Positions 8,451 through 16,940 of a DNA stretch of 64,000 nucleotides are shown one piece after another. How positions within the stretch are numbered: the stretch's first letter is position 1; each line of letters starts with the position of its first letter. The notes under the pieces were generated by a model that saw only the letters and a program-made list of their open reading frames with translations, was not told where the DNA came from and did no database searches. This DNA comes from Haloplanus litoreus (GTDB lineage Archaea; Halobacteriota; Halobacteria; Halobacteriales; Haloferacaceae), in the NCBI RefSeq assembly GCF_042677945.1, contig NZ_JBHUDN010000009.1, one strand, 5' to 3'. Both the position numbers and the translations under genes were made by a program.

Positions 8451-8497
8451 GGGTACGGATTCCGTCGAAGCGGTGAAAACGATTTCGGACGTACGGA

Positions 8498-8953
8498 CTA
8501 CGCGTACTTCTCGAGGTCCGGCCGGTCGAGCTCAGCGAGAACGTCCGCAGCCACCTCGTCGAGGAAGCTCTGTCCCTCGGGCGTGGCGACGCGCCCCTCG
8601 CCCTGTGCGGTCGAGACCAGATCCTCGTCCGCGAGCTGCTGGAGGATGGTTCGGATGATCTTCTTGCTACCGGCCTCGGAGTGAGCAGCGGCGACGCGGT
8701 AGCGCGTCGAGCCCTGCTTGTGGTCGCCGTAAGCCGTCGAGAGCCGGTCGACGCCGACGGGGCCGTCGATGGCGACTTTCCGGAGTAGGCTCGCCGCGCG
8801 GGTGGCCCAGAAGTCGTCCTGCTGGGGTGGGAGCTCCTTGCTGGAGCCGGTCTTGGCGTAGTTGACCCAGCCGGGTTCCTCGATGCGGTCGGCGAGTCGG
8901 TCGGCGAGCTCGTCGATGAGCGCGTCGGCCGGCACGTCGTAGAGGGTTACCAT
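8498..8953 (-). CDS. rps19e: 30S ribosomal protein S19e
   Basis: A 151-residue small-subunit ribosomal protein found in archaea and eukaryotes. The N-terminus MVTLYDVPADALIDELA, the PGWVNYAKTGSSKELPPQ motif and the LRKVAIDGPVGVDRLSTAYG segment are characteristic. The ATG at 8953 matches the family N-terminus; the upstream in-frame ATG at 9031 adds a non-family extension. It heads a three-gene minus-strand operon with the PDCD5-family and PP-loop genes. Confidence 0.96.
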   Translation of the reverse strand: MVTLYDVPADALIDELADRLADRIEEPGWVNYAKTGSSKELPPQQDDFWATRAASLLRKVAIDGPVGVDRLSTAYGDHKQGSTRYRVAAAHSEAGSKKIIRTILQQLADEDLVSTAQGEGRVATPEGQSFLDEVAADVLAELDRPDLEKYA

Positions 8954-9041
8954 TGGCGCAGGGTTCCCGCGGACGGCGTTTAAACCCATCGTATTAGGCG
9001 CGTGAGAGGGCAGAGCGGAGCTGGAGAGCACCGCCGGTGAC

Positions 9042-10109
9042 CTACAGGGCGCTCGACGACCGAAGGCCGACGGCGCCGGTCACGAGGCCGCCGAGCACCG
9101 TCGGCGTCCAGTAGACCATCCCCCGGAAGATGACGACGGCGGCGAGCGCGATGGGTTCGGAGACCGACGGGAGCGGCGCCGCCACGAGGAGGACGACGAG
9201 CACGCTCTCGATGCCGCCGGCGCCACCGGGGAGCGGCGTCACACCCGCGATAGCGCCGATGGGGACGACGAAGAGCGCGACGGAGAGGGGGATGGGAGTG
9301 CCGATGGCCTGGAACGCGAGCCAGAGTCCGAGCATCTGACAGAACCAGCCGATCGAAGAGAGTGCGAGCGCGACGGCGAGGCCGCGCGGGTTGGCCGCGA
9401 CGCGCTCGATGGCGCGGAAGAAGCCGTTGATCCGGTGCTCGATGCCGCCGACGGTGGGCACCGGGACCCGGGGCAGGTGTGTCGTCACCCGACGCACGAC
9501 GGGCGTCACGACGCCGACCATCTTCGCTTCGAGTTGGTAACGGCGCTGCCAGCCGAGGTAGACGAGCGCGGGGACACCGACGGCGAGGCCGACGACCGCG
9601 ACGAGCGCGAGTTCGAGTCGTCGGTTCGTGCCGAGAGCCACCTCGGTGACGAAGTAGCCGACGCCGACGAGCGCGATGGTGATGGAGGGGACGAAGTTGA
9701 GCGTGTCGACGCTCGCGATGGCGGCCAGCCCCGTCTCGTACTCGGTGTCGGCCACCCGGGAGATGAGCAGGGCGGTGATGGGTTCGCCGCCGGCCTGCCC
9801 GAAGGGAGTGACGTTGTTGGAGAACATCGCCCCGGTGAACACGAACAGCGCCTCGGGCACCGTCAGCGACACGCCGAGGACGTCGAGGACGACCCGGAGG
9901 GCGAACCCCCACGCAGCCAGCCATCCGAGCGTCGCGAGGAAGACGAGTCCGACGAGTTGCAGGTCGGCGCCGCCGAGCGTCGAGAGCAGGTCGTCGACGC
10001 CGGCGAGCGAAAAGAGGACGGCGAAGACGACGAGCGCCCCGGCGAAGCCGAGTACGGTCGCCCGAACGCGTCCGCCTGCCATAGTTCGTTCGAGGGAGAG
10101 CCGACGCAT
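9042..10109 (-). CDS. lysylphosphatidylglycerol synthase TM-region / YbhN-like flippase-domain protein
   Basis: A 355-residue integral membrane protein with about eight transmembrane helices. The family motifs FTGAMFSNNVTPFGQAGGEP and TPLPGGAGGIESVLV match the UPF0104/LPG_synthase_TM group, whose archaeal members are annotated as flippase-like and whose substrate is usually unknown. The start at 10109 (MRRLSLERTM) is preferred over 10082 because an AT-rich element centred at 10140 lies about 31 nt upstream and is shared with the divergent thiL promoter. Confidence 0.82.
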   Translation of the reverse strand: MRRLSLERTMAGGRVRATVLGFAGALVVFAVLFSLAGVDDLLSTLGGADLQLVGLVFLATLGWLAAWGFALRVVLDVLGVSLTVPEALFVFTGAMFSNNVTPFGQAGGEPITALLISRVADTEYETGLAAIASVDTLNFVPSITIALVGVGYFVTEVALGTNRRLELALVAVVGLAVGVPALVYLGWQRRYQLEAKMVGVVTPVVRRVTTHLPRVPVPTVGGIEHRINGFFRAIERVAANPRGLAVALALSSIGWFCQMLGLWLAFQAIGTPIPLSVALFVVPIGAIAGVTPLPGGAGGIESVLVVLLVAAPLPSVSEPIALAAVVIFRGMVYWTPTVLGGLVTGAVGLRSSSAL

Positions 10110-10135
10110 TAACCCACCGGACTCGGCATCGTGGC

Positions 10136-10144
10136 TTTTTATTT
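10136..10144. promoter_or_regulatory. shared TATA-like element between flippase-like gene and thiL
   Basis: TTTTTATTT sits about 25 nt upstream of the thiL ATG and, read on the other strand, about 31 nt upstream of the ATG at 10109. One AT-rich element may therefore serve both divergent leaderless genes. It decides the start choice for the minus-strand gene. Confidence 0.5.
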
Positions 10145-10164
10145 CGCCACCGCGAACGCCGGCC

Positions 10165-11034
10165 ATGGACGAACGGAGCGCGCTGGCCGCCCTCGCCGAG
10201 ACGGTCGGCGGTGCGGGCGACGACGCGGCAGTGATCGACGGGTTGGTCCTGACGACGGATATGCTCCACGAACGGACGGACTTCCCCGCGGGGGTGAGCC
10301 GGTACACGGCCGGGTGGCGGAGCATCGGCGCCTCGCTGTCCGACGTGGCGGCGATGGGCGGCGCGGCGACGGCTGCCGTCGCCGCCTACGGCGCCCCCGA
10401 GTTCGTCCCCGAGGAACTCGACGCGTTCGTCGACGGCGCGACGGACGTCTGCGAGGCGGTCGACGCCCGATACGTGGGGGGTGATCTCGACCACCACGAC
10501 GAGTTCACCGTCGCCGGCGCCGTCGTCGGCCGGGTCGACGACCCCGTCTACCGACACGGCGCCGCCCCCGGCGACGGCGTCTACGTGACCGGCACGCTCG
10601 GCCGAACCGCCGCCGCGATCCGCGAGTTCGAGGCCGAAAACGCGGACCGGGGGAACACGCTCTTTCGGTTCGAACCCCGGGTTGCGGCCGGTCGGGCGCT
10701 CGCGCCCGTCGCCACCGCGATGATGGACTCCTCGGACGGGCTGGCGCGCTCGCTCCACCAGCTCGCGGCGGCGAGCGACTGCGGCTTCGAGGTGTCGTGG
10801 GACCGCTTCCCGGTCGATTCGAGCGTCGACGCCGTCGCCGACGGCGAGGCGGACCGCCGGGAACTGGCGGCGTTTTTCGGCGAGGACTTCGAACTCGTGT
10901 TCACGGCACCCGACGAGGAGGTGGCCGCGGTACGGGCGTCGCTTCCGGTGCAGGTGACGCGAATCGGGCGGGCCATCGAGGACGGCGTCGTCGCCGACGG
11001 CGAGCCGCTACCGGACCGTGGCTACAGCCACTAG
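10165..11034 (+). CDS. thiL: thiamine-phosphate kinase
   Basis: Phosphorylates thiamine monophosphate to thiamine pyrophosphate. Length 289 residues. The ATP/metal-binding GAGDDAAV is at residues 16-23, with further family motifs GASLSDVAAMG, GGDL, VTGTLGRTAAA, MMDSSDGLARS and FFGEDFELVFT. The N-terminus is compact compared with bacterial ThiL, as is usual in haloarchaea. The gene is convergent with the M50 peptidase gene, and the two stop codons interlock in CTAG at 11031-11034. Confidence 0.93.
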   Translation: MDERSALAALAETVGGAGDDAAVIDGLVLTTDMLHERTDFPAGVSRYTAGWRSIGASLSDVAAMGGAATAAVAAYGAPEFVPEELDAFVDGATDVCEAVDARYVGGDLDHHDEFTVAGAVVGRVDDPVYRHGAAPGDGVYVTGTLGRTAAAIREFEAENADRGNTLFRFEPRVAAGRALAPVATAMMDSSDGLARSLHQLAAASDCGFEVSWDRFPVDSSVDAVADGEADRRELAAFFGEDFELVFTAPDEEVAAVRASLPVQVTRIGRAIEDGVVADGEPLPDRGYSH

Positions 11035-12158
11035 CCGAGAAGCTGGATGGGCACCAGCAGGAAACAGAGGGCGCCGAGGGCGAAGGTGACGAGGCCGACG
11101 ACCTGACGTTTCCAGCCGAGCGGCGTCTCGTCGGCTGGGTTCGCCGGCCCGTTGTACGCGATGATCGTCGCGAACAGACCCCAGACGGCCCACAGGCCGA
11201 CCGACTCGTTGAAGCCGAGGTTGCGGACGTAGTAGAGATACGCCGCCAGGGAAAACAACGCCAGCGGCACCAGCGAGGCGACCGTCTCTTGGCGACGCCC
11301 GAGCATCGCCCGCACCATGTGCCCGCCGTCGAGTTGTCCGACCGGGAGCAGGTTGAGGACGGTGAAGAACATCCCGACCCAGCCGCCGATGATGACCGGG
11401 TGGACCGTCCTGGTCGGGTCGGCGTAGCTGGTCGGTTGGCCGAGCGCCCGGGCGATCAGGTCGAGCAGGGGCGGGTTGTTGAAGATGATGACCTGCCCGG
11501 AGGCGTTCACGACGCTCGGTGGAATCCGCATCGGGTCGAGCGAGAGGCCGATGGCCGTCACGACGATGGTGGCGGCGAGACCGGCGAGCGGGCCGGCAAC
11601 GCCGATGTCGAACAGGGTCTTCCGGTCTGGCATCTGCCCGCGCATCCGGATGATCGCCCCGAGGGTCCCGAACGGAACGATGAACGGGATGAGGTAGGGC
11701 AGGGACACGTCGACGCCGTGGTAGCGTCCGATCAGGTAATGGCCCAGTTCGTGCGTCGTCAACACGCCGAGCACCGCGGCGGTGAAGGGCCACGCCCGAA
11801 GGGCGAGCAGCGGGTTGGACGCGAGTTCGGCCGGGGGAATGTAGTACCACGCCACCGCGCCGACGAGCAGCGTCGAGAGCACCGTCGCCACGAAGAGAGT
11901 GAGGTTCGTCCACGGAATCCCGTCGATGCGGCCGTCCGCGGGCGTCGCGACGACGACGGTTTCCCACGGCTCCCGCCCCGCCTCTAGCTCCAGCCGGTAG
12001 CCGGCCCGCCGGAACGGCTCTCGGAGTTCGTCGACCAGCGACCGTTTCGGGACCAGCGGCTCACCGTAGTAGCGAAGGCTGTCGCCGTCGCGGTCGGTTT
12101 CGCGGACGTAAAAGACCGCTTCGAGGGCCTCTGACGGCGGCCCACCGGGTCCGTCCAT
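11031..12158 (-). CDS. site-2 protease family membrane metallopeptidase (M50)
   Basis: A 375-residue intramembrane zinc protease. The N-terminal 80 residues are a soluble domain; then come about six transmembrane helices. The zinc ligands are in HELGH (136-140) and the third ligand is D277 in NLLPVGQLDGGH (269-280). Such proteases release membrane-bound regulators or process small peptides; the substrate is unknown. The promoter is clear: TTTTATA about 29 nt before the ATG. Confidence 0.92.
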   Translation of the reverse strand: MDGPGGPPSEALEAVFYVRETDRDGDSLRYYGEPLVPKRSLVDELREPFRRAGYRLELEAGREPWETVVVATPADGRIDGIPWTNLTLFVATVLSTLLVGAVAWYYIPPAELASNPLLALRAWPFTAAVLGVLTTHELGHYLIGRYHGVDVSLPYLIPFIVPFGTLGAIIRMRGQMPDRKTLFDIGVAGPLAGLAATIVVTAIGLSLDPMRIPPSVVNASGQVIIFNNPPLLDLIARALGQPTSYADPTRTVHPVIIGGWVGMFFTVLNLLPVGQLDGGHMVRAMLGRRQETVASLVPLALFSLAAYLYYVRNLGFNESVGLWAVWGLFATIIAYNGPANPADETPLGWKRQVVGLVTFALGALCFLLVPIQLLG

Positions 12159-12183
12159 TACCGCCAGCTACGGCGCTCAACGG

Positions 12184-12190
12184 TATAAAA
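12184..12190 (-). promoter_or_regulatory. TATA box of the M50 peptidase gene
   Basis: TTTTATA on the minus strand is centred about 29 nt upstream of the ATG at 12158, which supports a leaderless transcript from that start. Confidence 0.6.
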
Positions 12191-12263
12191 CCCGTGACAG
12201 CGGTCGAAAAGCGGGACGGCGGAATGCGGGGCGGCGCGTGGCGCAGCGGGGACGGAGGCGCGA

Positions 12264-12518
12264 TCAGACGGCTTCGATTCGCCACGTGGTCGCGCTCGTG
12301 TACGACCACTTCTCGACGGTGAGGTCGGAGGCCGAATCGCGGAGTTTGACCATCAGGGCGCCGATCTCCTTGGGCGAGAGGTCGACCTCGTCCGCGATGA
12401 ACTTGCTCTTGAAGTATAGTTCACCGTCCTGCGCCTTCGAGTGCAGGTACTGCTTGAGCCGCTCCTCTTTGGAGGCACTGTCGTCGGAGTCGGTGGAGGG
12501 GTCTGCGGTTGCGCTCAT
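12264..12518 (-). CDS. small winged-helix-like protein (DUF7123-type)
   Basis: An 84-residue acidic protein resembling a haloarchaeal family I recall as DUF7123. A Ser/Asp-rich N-terminus is followed by SKEERLKQYLHSKAQDGEL and FIADEVDLSPKEIGALMVKL, which reads as a helix-turn-helix, and by a C-terminal TTWRIEAV strand. A role in transcription is an inference. Unlike most genes here it seems leadered: TTATAAA is centred about 42 nt upstream and a GAGG at 12528-12531 could act as a ribosome binding site. Confidence 0.8.
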   Translation of the reverse strand: MSATADPSTDSDDSASKEERLKQYLHSKAQDGELYFKSKFIADEVDLSPKEIGALMVKLRDSASDLTVEKWSYTSATTWRIEAV

Positions 12519-12556
12519 TTGTGTTCGCCTCGATCACTCGTACAGCCCGGAGGATG

Positions 12557-12563
12557 TTATAAA
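12557..12563 (-). promoter_or_regulatory. TATA box giving a leadered DUF7123-type transcript
   Basis: TTATAAA is centred 42 nt before the ATG at 12518, so transcription should begin about 14-16 nt before the start codon. The GAGG at 12528-12531 then falls in the leader at a workable distance for ribosome binding. Confidence 0.5.
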
Positions 12564-12599
12564 GGGAGGAACGTTCGGAGCAGTTCGGGCAGTTTTACC

Positions 12600-12713
12600 C
12601 TCTCCGCGCGATCCACAAAACATTTAAAACGTTTTACGAAGCCGCGAGACCTTTTACGAACGCTTTTGAAAATTCGTTTCCTCCAAAACTTGTTTGGAAT
12701 ATAGTGGCGGCGG
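12600..12713. other. AT-rich island with palindrome and duplicated box
   Basis: This stretch is far richer in A and T than its surroundings. It holds the perfect palindrome TAAAACGTTTTA (12625-12636) and two copies of TTTTACGAA (12632-12640 and 12652-12660), 20 nt apart. It lies downstream of moaE and upstream of the DUF7123-type promoter, both minus strand. A short open frame on the minus strand ending about 12634 (GGNEFSKAFVKGLAAS) has no start codon and may be a relic. Confidence 0.6.
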
Positions 12714-12734
12714 GTGGGGCGGTCGTTCCGCAGT

Positions 12735-13517
12735 TCAGGCCTTCTCGTGGATCCAGAACTCCTCGTCGGTCGTGGACTCCTTCTTGAAGATGGGCACTTC
12801 GTCCTTGAGGCGGTTGATGCCGTCCTCGACGGTGCGGAAGGCCTCCTCGCGGTGACCCGCGAGCACGACGACGAACACGATGTCCTCGCCCTCGCCGATA
12901 ACGCCCGTTTTGTGGTGCATTAGCACCTCGAACACCCCGTCGCGCGACTCGAGTTCGTTCCGGATGATCCGCATCCGATCGGCGGCGACGCCCTCGTACT
13001 TCTCGAACTCCAGATGCGTGGTTGGGGCGTCGTCCTCGCCGTCTTTCACGCGGACGCGTCCGGTGAACGTGGCGATGGCGCCGGACCGTTCCGCCAGCGG
13101 CGACGCCTTGGCCCGGTCGACGAGGGCTTCGAGCGTGACGCGGGGGTCGAGGTCGGCGACGACCTCGAGGATCGGGTCGAGGTCGGTCTCGGCGGCCTCG
13201 GAGACGGCGTGGACGGGGTCGCCGGCCGACTCGGCGTCGCCAACGGCGACCGTCGGGAGGTGGGCGTTCTCGAAGCCGACGGTCAGGGCGTAGTCGTAAT
13301 CCGGGGTCAGCGAGTCCAAGAGGCCGTCGAGCGTCCGTCCGTCGCCGGCGCCGAGCCACGATCCGTCGTCGGAGAGGCCGTAGGCCGCGCCGGCGTCGGT
13401 GTCGCGGGCGGCCGTCTCCGGAAGGGTCTCCACGGTCGCGACGCGGCCATCGAGTCGGGGGACGAGTCGGTCGGCCAGTTCTACGGCACCGGGGCCGACG
13501 ATGTTGAGTGTCTGCAT
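12735..13517 (-). CDS. moaE: molybdopterin synthase large subunit MoaE with N-terminal MobB-like domain
   Basis: A 260-residue fusion. The C-terminal half (about 125-260) is MoaE, which builds the dithiolene of molybdopterin with MoaD; it has SGAIATFTGRVR, THLEFEKYEGVA, HHKTGVIGEGE and the catalytic-lysine region PIFKKES near the end. The N-terminal half resembles MobB in its first strand (NIVGPGAVELADRL) but lacks the Lys/Ser of a P-loop, so GTP binding is doubtful. A TATA-like CAATTAAGAG lies about 27 nt upstream. Confidence 0.88.
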   Translation of the reverse strand: MQTLNIVGPGAVELADRLVPRLDGRVATVETLPETAARDTDAGAAYGLSDDGSWLGAGDGRTLDGLLDSLTPDYDYALTVGFENAHLPTVAVGDAESAGDPVHAVSEAAETDLDPILEVVADLDPRVTLEALVDRAKASPLAERSGAIATFTGRVRVKDGEDDAPTTHLEFEKYEGVAADRMRIIRNELESRDGVFEVLMHHKTGVIGEGEDIVFVVVLAGHREEAFRTVEDGINRLKDEVPIFKKESTTDEEFWIHEKA

Positions 13518-13642
13518 ACGTCGAGAAGCGGACGTGGACTCTTAATTGTGACTCGACGGTGCGAACCGGGGGCACGCGGACGACTCACGCACGGTGGACG
13601 CTTGACAACCCTTAAGCCGGCCTCGCGGCTACCGGACGGATA

Positions 13643-14359
13643 ATGCGAGTCGTGATCTCTATCGGCGGGAGCGTCCTCGCGCCGGACCTCGACGCCGACC
13701 GCGTCGCGGGCCACGCGTCGGCGGTCGAGAGTCTCGTCGACGAGGGCTGCGAGGTCGGCACGGTCGTCGGGGGTGGCGGCGTCGCCCGTGAGTATATCCG
13801 GACGGCGCGCCAACTCGGCGCCAACGAAGTACAGTTGGACCAGTTCGGTATCGACGTGACGCGACTCAACGCCCGCCTGCTGATCGCGGCGCTCGACGGA
13901 CTCTCCGCACCCTCGCCGGCCCACGATTACGAGGATGCGGGCGAGGCGTTACGACGGAACGACGTGCCCGTCATGGGTGGGGTCATGCCGGGCCAGACCA
14001 CCGACGCGGTGGCGGCGGCGCTCGCGGAGTACGTCGACGCCGACCTGCTGGTCTACGCCACGAGCGTCGACGGCGTGTTCAGCGCCGACCCCGCCACCGA
14101 CCCCGAGGCGGAGCAGTACGGCCGGCTCACGGGGGCGGAGCTCGTCGACCTGATCGCGCCGATGAGCCGCGGTGCCGGCGCCTCGGCCCCGGTCGACCTG
14201 CTGGCGGCGAAGCTCATCGAGCGCTCGAAGATGCGGACCATCGTCATCGACGGCACGGACCCAGAACGGATCGAGACGGCAGTCCTCCACGGTGAACACA
14301 CCGGAACCGACGTGGTGCCCGAGGGCTGTGACCGTGACCCGGATGGCTGGGATCGATGA
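13643..14359 (+). CDS. pyrH: uridylate kinase
   Basis: Phosphorylates UMP to UDP. A 238-residue archaeal-type UMP kinase of the amino acid kinase fold. Motifs include VVISIGGSVLAP at the N-terminus, VVGGGGVAREYI, LGANEVQLDQFGIDVTRLNA, and DADLLVYATSVDGVFSADP. A TATA-like CCCTTAAG lies about 30 nt before the start. The last four bases (ATGA) overlap the lysS start, so the two are one operon. Confidence 0.95.
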   Translation: MRVVISIGGSVLAPDLDADRVAGHASAVESLVDEGCEVGTVVGGGGVAREYIRTARQLGANEVQLDQFGIDVTRLNARLLIAALDGLSAPSPAHDYEDAGEALRRNDVPVMGGVMPGQTTDAVAAALAEYVDADLLVYATSVDGVFSADPATDPEAEQYGRLTGAELVDLIAPMSRGAGASAPVDLLAAKLIERSKMRTIVIDGTDPERIETAVLHGEHTGTDVVPEGCDRDPDGWDR

Positions 14360-15960
14360 GCGACCACAACGCCTTCTGGGCCGACGACGTCGCCGACGAA
14401 ATCGAGGCTCGTGATCCCGACGACCCCGTCGTCATCAAGGGCGGTGTCTCGCCGTCCGGCGTCCCGCACCTTGGTCACTTCAACGAGATCATGCGGGGCT
14501 ACTTCGTCGCCAGCGTGCTCCGGGAGCGCGGTCACGAGGTGCGGCAGGTGTTCACGAGCGACGACCGCGACGCCTTGCGAGCGGTGCCGCGACGACTGGC
14601 CGACGCGGACTGGAATCTGGTCGGCCTCGGTGAGGTCGACGCCGGCGCCTTGGGGCGCAACCTCGGCAAGCCGTACACGGATATCCCCGACCCCTTCGGC
14701 GAGAGCGACTCCTACGGTGCCCACTTCACCGACCTCCTGGCACGGAGCGCCGAGGCCGTCGGCGTCCCCGTCGAGATGGTGTCGAACACCGACCTCTACG
14801 ACTCCGGCGAGTTCGAGACGGTCACCCGCGAAGTGCTCGAAAAGCGTGACCTCGCCCGCGAAGTCCTCGCCGAGTACCAGGGCGGCGTCGGCGAGGACTA
14901 CGTCCCCTTCATGCCACGGTGTTCCGAGTGTGGCCGCCTCACGCAGGACGTGCGCGGGGTCGACCTCGAGTCGGGAGAAGTCTCCTACGTCTGTTCGGGG
15001 CTCGACGCCGGCGGCGACCACATCGACGGCTGTGGTCACGAGGGTATCGCCACGCTCCGGGAGGGCAAACTCCCGTGGCGCTTCGAGTGGCCCGCCCAGT
15101 GGAAGGTCCTCGGCGTCGACTTCGAACCCTTCGGGAAGGACCACGCGGAGGGGTCGTGGCCGAGCGGCGAGGAAATCGCGCGCCGCGTCCTCGACATCCA
15201 GCCTCCGGTCCCCATGACCTACGAGTGGTTCACGCTCGACGGCGAACCGCTCTCCTCCTCCGCCGGCAACGTCGTCACCGTCGAGGAGGTGCTCGACCTC
15301 CTCGAGCCCGAGGTGCTTCGCTACTTCTTCGTGCGCAACCCGAAGCGGGCCAAGGACTTCGACCGCGAGCGGATCGACCTGCTGGTCGACGAGTTCGACC
15401 GGTTCGAGCGGGTCTACTTCGGCGAGGAGACGGACGAGGATCTGAAGCCAATCGCGGACCGCGCCTATCCCTTCCTCGTCGACGAAGTCCGGGAGGAACG
15501 GGTGCGCCTGCCCTACACCTTCGCCGCTGTCCTCGGCATGACCGACGACCGGGACCTGCGGGTGCGTATGGCCCGCAATCAGGGCTTCTTCGGCGACGAC
15601 ACCCCCGAGTGGGCCGTCGAGGCGGCGCTCTCCCGGGTCGAACGGGCGCGAACCTGGGCCGAGCGGATGGACAACGCGTACAACTACCGTCTGCAGGCCG
15701 ATCTGCCCGAGACGGACTTCGATCCGGCCGTGGCCGCCGCCCTGGACGACCTCGCGGACTTCGTAGCCGAGGGTCACGACGGCGAGGAGATTCAAGGCCA
15801 GATGTACGAGACGGCTCGTGAACACGGGATCGAGGTTGGCGACTTCTTCGCCGCGGGCTACCGGCTCTTCTTCGACGACACGGAGGGCCCACGGCTCGGG
15901 GAGTTCCTCGGCGAACTCGACGAGTCGTTCGTGGTGAAGCGACTGCGGCGCGAGGGATAG
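14356..15960 (+). CDS. lysS: lysyl-tRNA synthetase, class I
   Basis: The archaeal class I LysRS, 534 residues. The HIGH-type signature is HLGH at residues 38-41. The KMSKS position reads SSSAGN (about 300-305), as is usual for class I LysRS. Zinc-type Cys pairs CSECGR and CSGLD...CGH are in the insertion domain, followed by an alpha-helical anticodon-binding region. It overlaps pyrH by four bases. Confidence 0.97.
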   Translation: MSDHNAFWADDVADEIEARDPDDPVVIKGGVSPSGVPHLGHFNEIMRGYFVASVLRERGHEVRQVFTSDDRDALRAVPRRLADADWNLVGLGEVDAGALGRNLGKPYTDIPDPFGESDSYGAHFTDLLARSAEAVGVPVEMVSNTDLYDSGEFETVTREVLEKRDLAREVLAEYQGGVGEDYVPFMPRCSECGRLTQDVRGVDLESGEVSYVCSGLDAGGDHIDGCGHEGIATLREGKLPWRFEWPAQWKVLGVDFEPFGKDHAEGSWPSGEEIARRVLDIQPPVPMTYEWFTLDGEPLSSSAGNVVTVEEVLDLLEPEVLRYFFVRNPKRAKDFDRERIDLLVDEFDRFERVYFGEETDEDLKPIADRAYPFLVDEVREERVRLPYTFAAVLGMTDDRDLRVRMARNQGFFGDDTPEWAVEAALSRVERARTWAERMDNAYNYRLQADLPETDFDPAVAAALDDLADFVAEGHDGEEIQGQMYETAREHGIEVGDFFAAGYRLFFDDTEGPRLGEFLGELDESFVVKRLRREG

Positions 15961-16046
15961 GACGGCTCCTGCCGAGGAGACGACTGAGTGAAGCGGACGT
16001 TTGACCGTCGAGAAGACACTTATCCGAACCCCTCGTCGCGGTCGGT

Positions 16047-16220
16047 ATGGTTCATTGCCCGGAGTGTGACGGCGAAATCGCCGAGGAATCGGACGTGGAG
16101 TTCGTCGACCTGGACTCGACGATGGCCGGACTGTTCAGGTCCTCGAAGCGGTTCTACGTCGTCGCGTGTAGCGACTGCGGCGCCGCCATCGGTAGCGGCG
16201 TGGCCGGCGGCGGCGGTTAG
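16047..16220 (+). CDS. small CPxCG-type zinc-finger protein
   Basis: A 57-residue protein with an N-terminal CPEC and a second CSDC about 35 residues later, a zinc-ribbon spacing common among haloarchaeal one-domain zinc-finger proteins. The C-terminus is Gly-rich. These proteins are mostly uncharacterised. The start is the ATG 26 nt after a TATA-like ACTTATCC. It is convergent with the cupin gene; the two stop codons interlock in TTAG (16217-16220). Confidence 0.8.
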   Translation: MVHCPECDGEIAEESDVEFVDLDSTMAGLFRSSKRFYVVACSDCGAAIGSGVAGGGG

Positions 16221-16555
16221 TCCTTCCAGTCCGGATCGGTCCGGGGCGGACTGAAGATGTCGACGCCCTCGAACGGTTCGTCGCCCCGGTTCTCGACGCC
16301 GTGCGGTTCGCCGCCGGGGATGACGTAGGTGTCGCCGGCGCCGACGACCCGTTCCTCGCCGTCGACGATGAAGACGACTTCACCGCGAGTGGCGAAACCG
16401 GCCTGTTCGTGTGGGTGGCTGTGTTCGGGCACCGTCGCGCCGGCGTCGATGGTGTACCCCTGCACGCTCATCTTCTCGCCCGACGCCAACTGGGAGAGAT
16501 GGACGTCGGGGACGGCTTCTGTCGTCTCCGCGTCGTCGCTGGATCGGATCTCCAT
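16217..16555 (-). CDS. cupin-domain protein
   Basis: A 112-residue single-domain cupin. The metal-site motif 1 is PEHSHPHEQAGFATRGE and motif 2 is PGGEPHGVENRG. Single cupins bind metal and small ligands, but the reaction cannot be predicted. Short N-terminal acidic segment, no signal peptide. The start ATG at 16555 is the first in frame. It lies 25 nt after the DUF192 gene's 3' neighbour region with no clear shared promoter. Confidence 0.85.
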   Translation of the reverse strand: MEIRSSDDAETTEAVPDVHLSQLASGEKMSVQGYTIDAGATVPEHSHPHEQAGFATRGEVVFIVDGEERVVGAGDTYVIPGGEPHGVENRGDEPFEGVDIFSPPRTDPDWKD

Positions 16556-16580
16556 ACACGTCCGAGGAACCCGAGTGGGC

Positions 16581-16940
16581 TTAAATCTCCGTCCCCTCCA
16601 CCCGCACTTCGTCGCCCTCGCTCACCCCGTCGGCGGCGCCCGCGGGGAGTTCGATCACCGTATCGGAGGGGGCGCGTCCCAGACCGGTCCAGGCCGAGAG
16701 GCGGGCGACGCGTTCGACCCGCCCGTCGCGGAGCCAGACGGCGTCGATGTCGAAGGGGACGGCGACCATGTGGAGCGTCCGGGCCGCGACGCCGTCGAAG
16801 GGAAAGACGAGGGCGTCGCCGGGGAACGAGCGGCGGAACATGAGGCCGCGGGCCTTCGCGAGGAGGGAGTCGGCGACGGCGGCGTCGGCGGCGAGGACCC
16901 GGTCGTCGCCGTCGGCGGGACGGTGGACGACCCGGGCCAC
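16581..16940 (-). CDS. DUF192 family protein
   Basis: A 119-residue DUF192 domain. Characteristic motifs are AKARGLMFRRSFPGDALVF, RTLHMVAVPFDIDAVWL and IELPAGAADG. The family is widespread, small and of unknown function. Translation probably starts at a GTG at 16940, which overlaps the TAG stop of the upstream membrane-protein gene (TAGTG), giving translational coupling. No signal peptide is present, unlike many bacterial members. Confidence 0.85.
   Translation of the reverse strand: MARVVHRPADGDDRVLAADAAVADSLLAKARGLMFRRSFPGDALVFPFDGVAARTLHMVAVPFDIDAVWLRDGRVERVARLSAWTGLGRAPSDTVIELPAGAADGVSEGDEVRVEGTEI

Noticed and set aside
10671..10684. GGTTCGAACCCCGG, a tRNA T-loop-like sequence
   Set aside because: It lies inside the thiL coding frame (FRFEPRV) with no matching acceptor or anticodon arms nearby.
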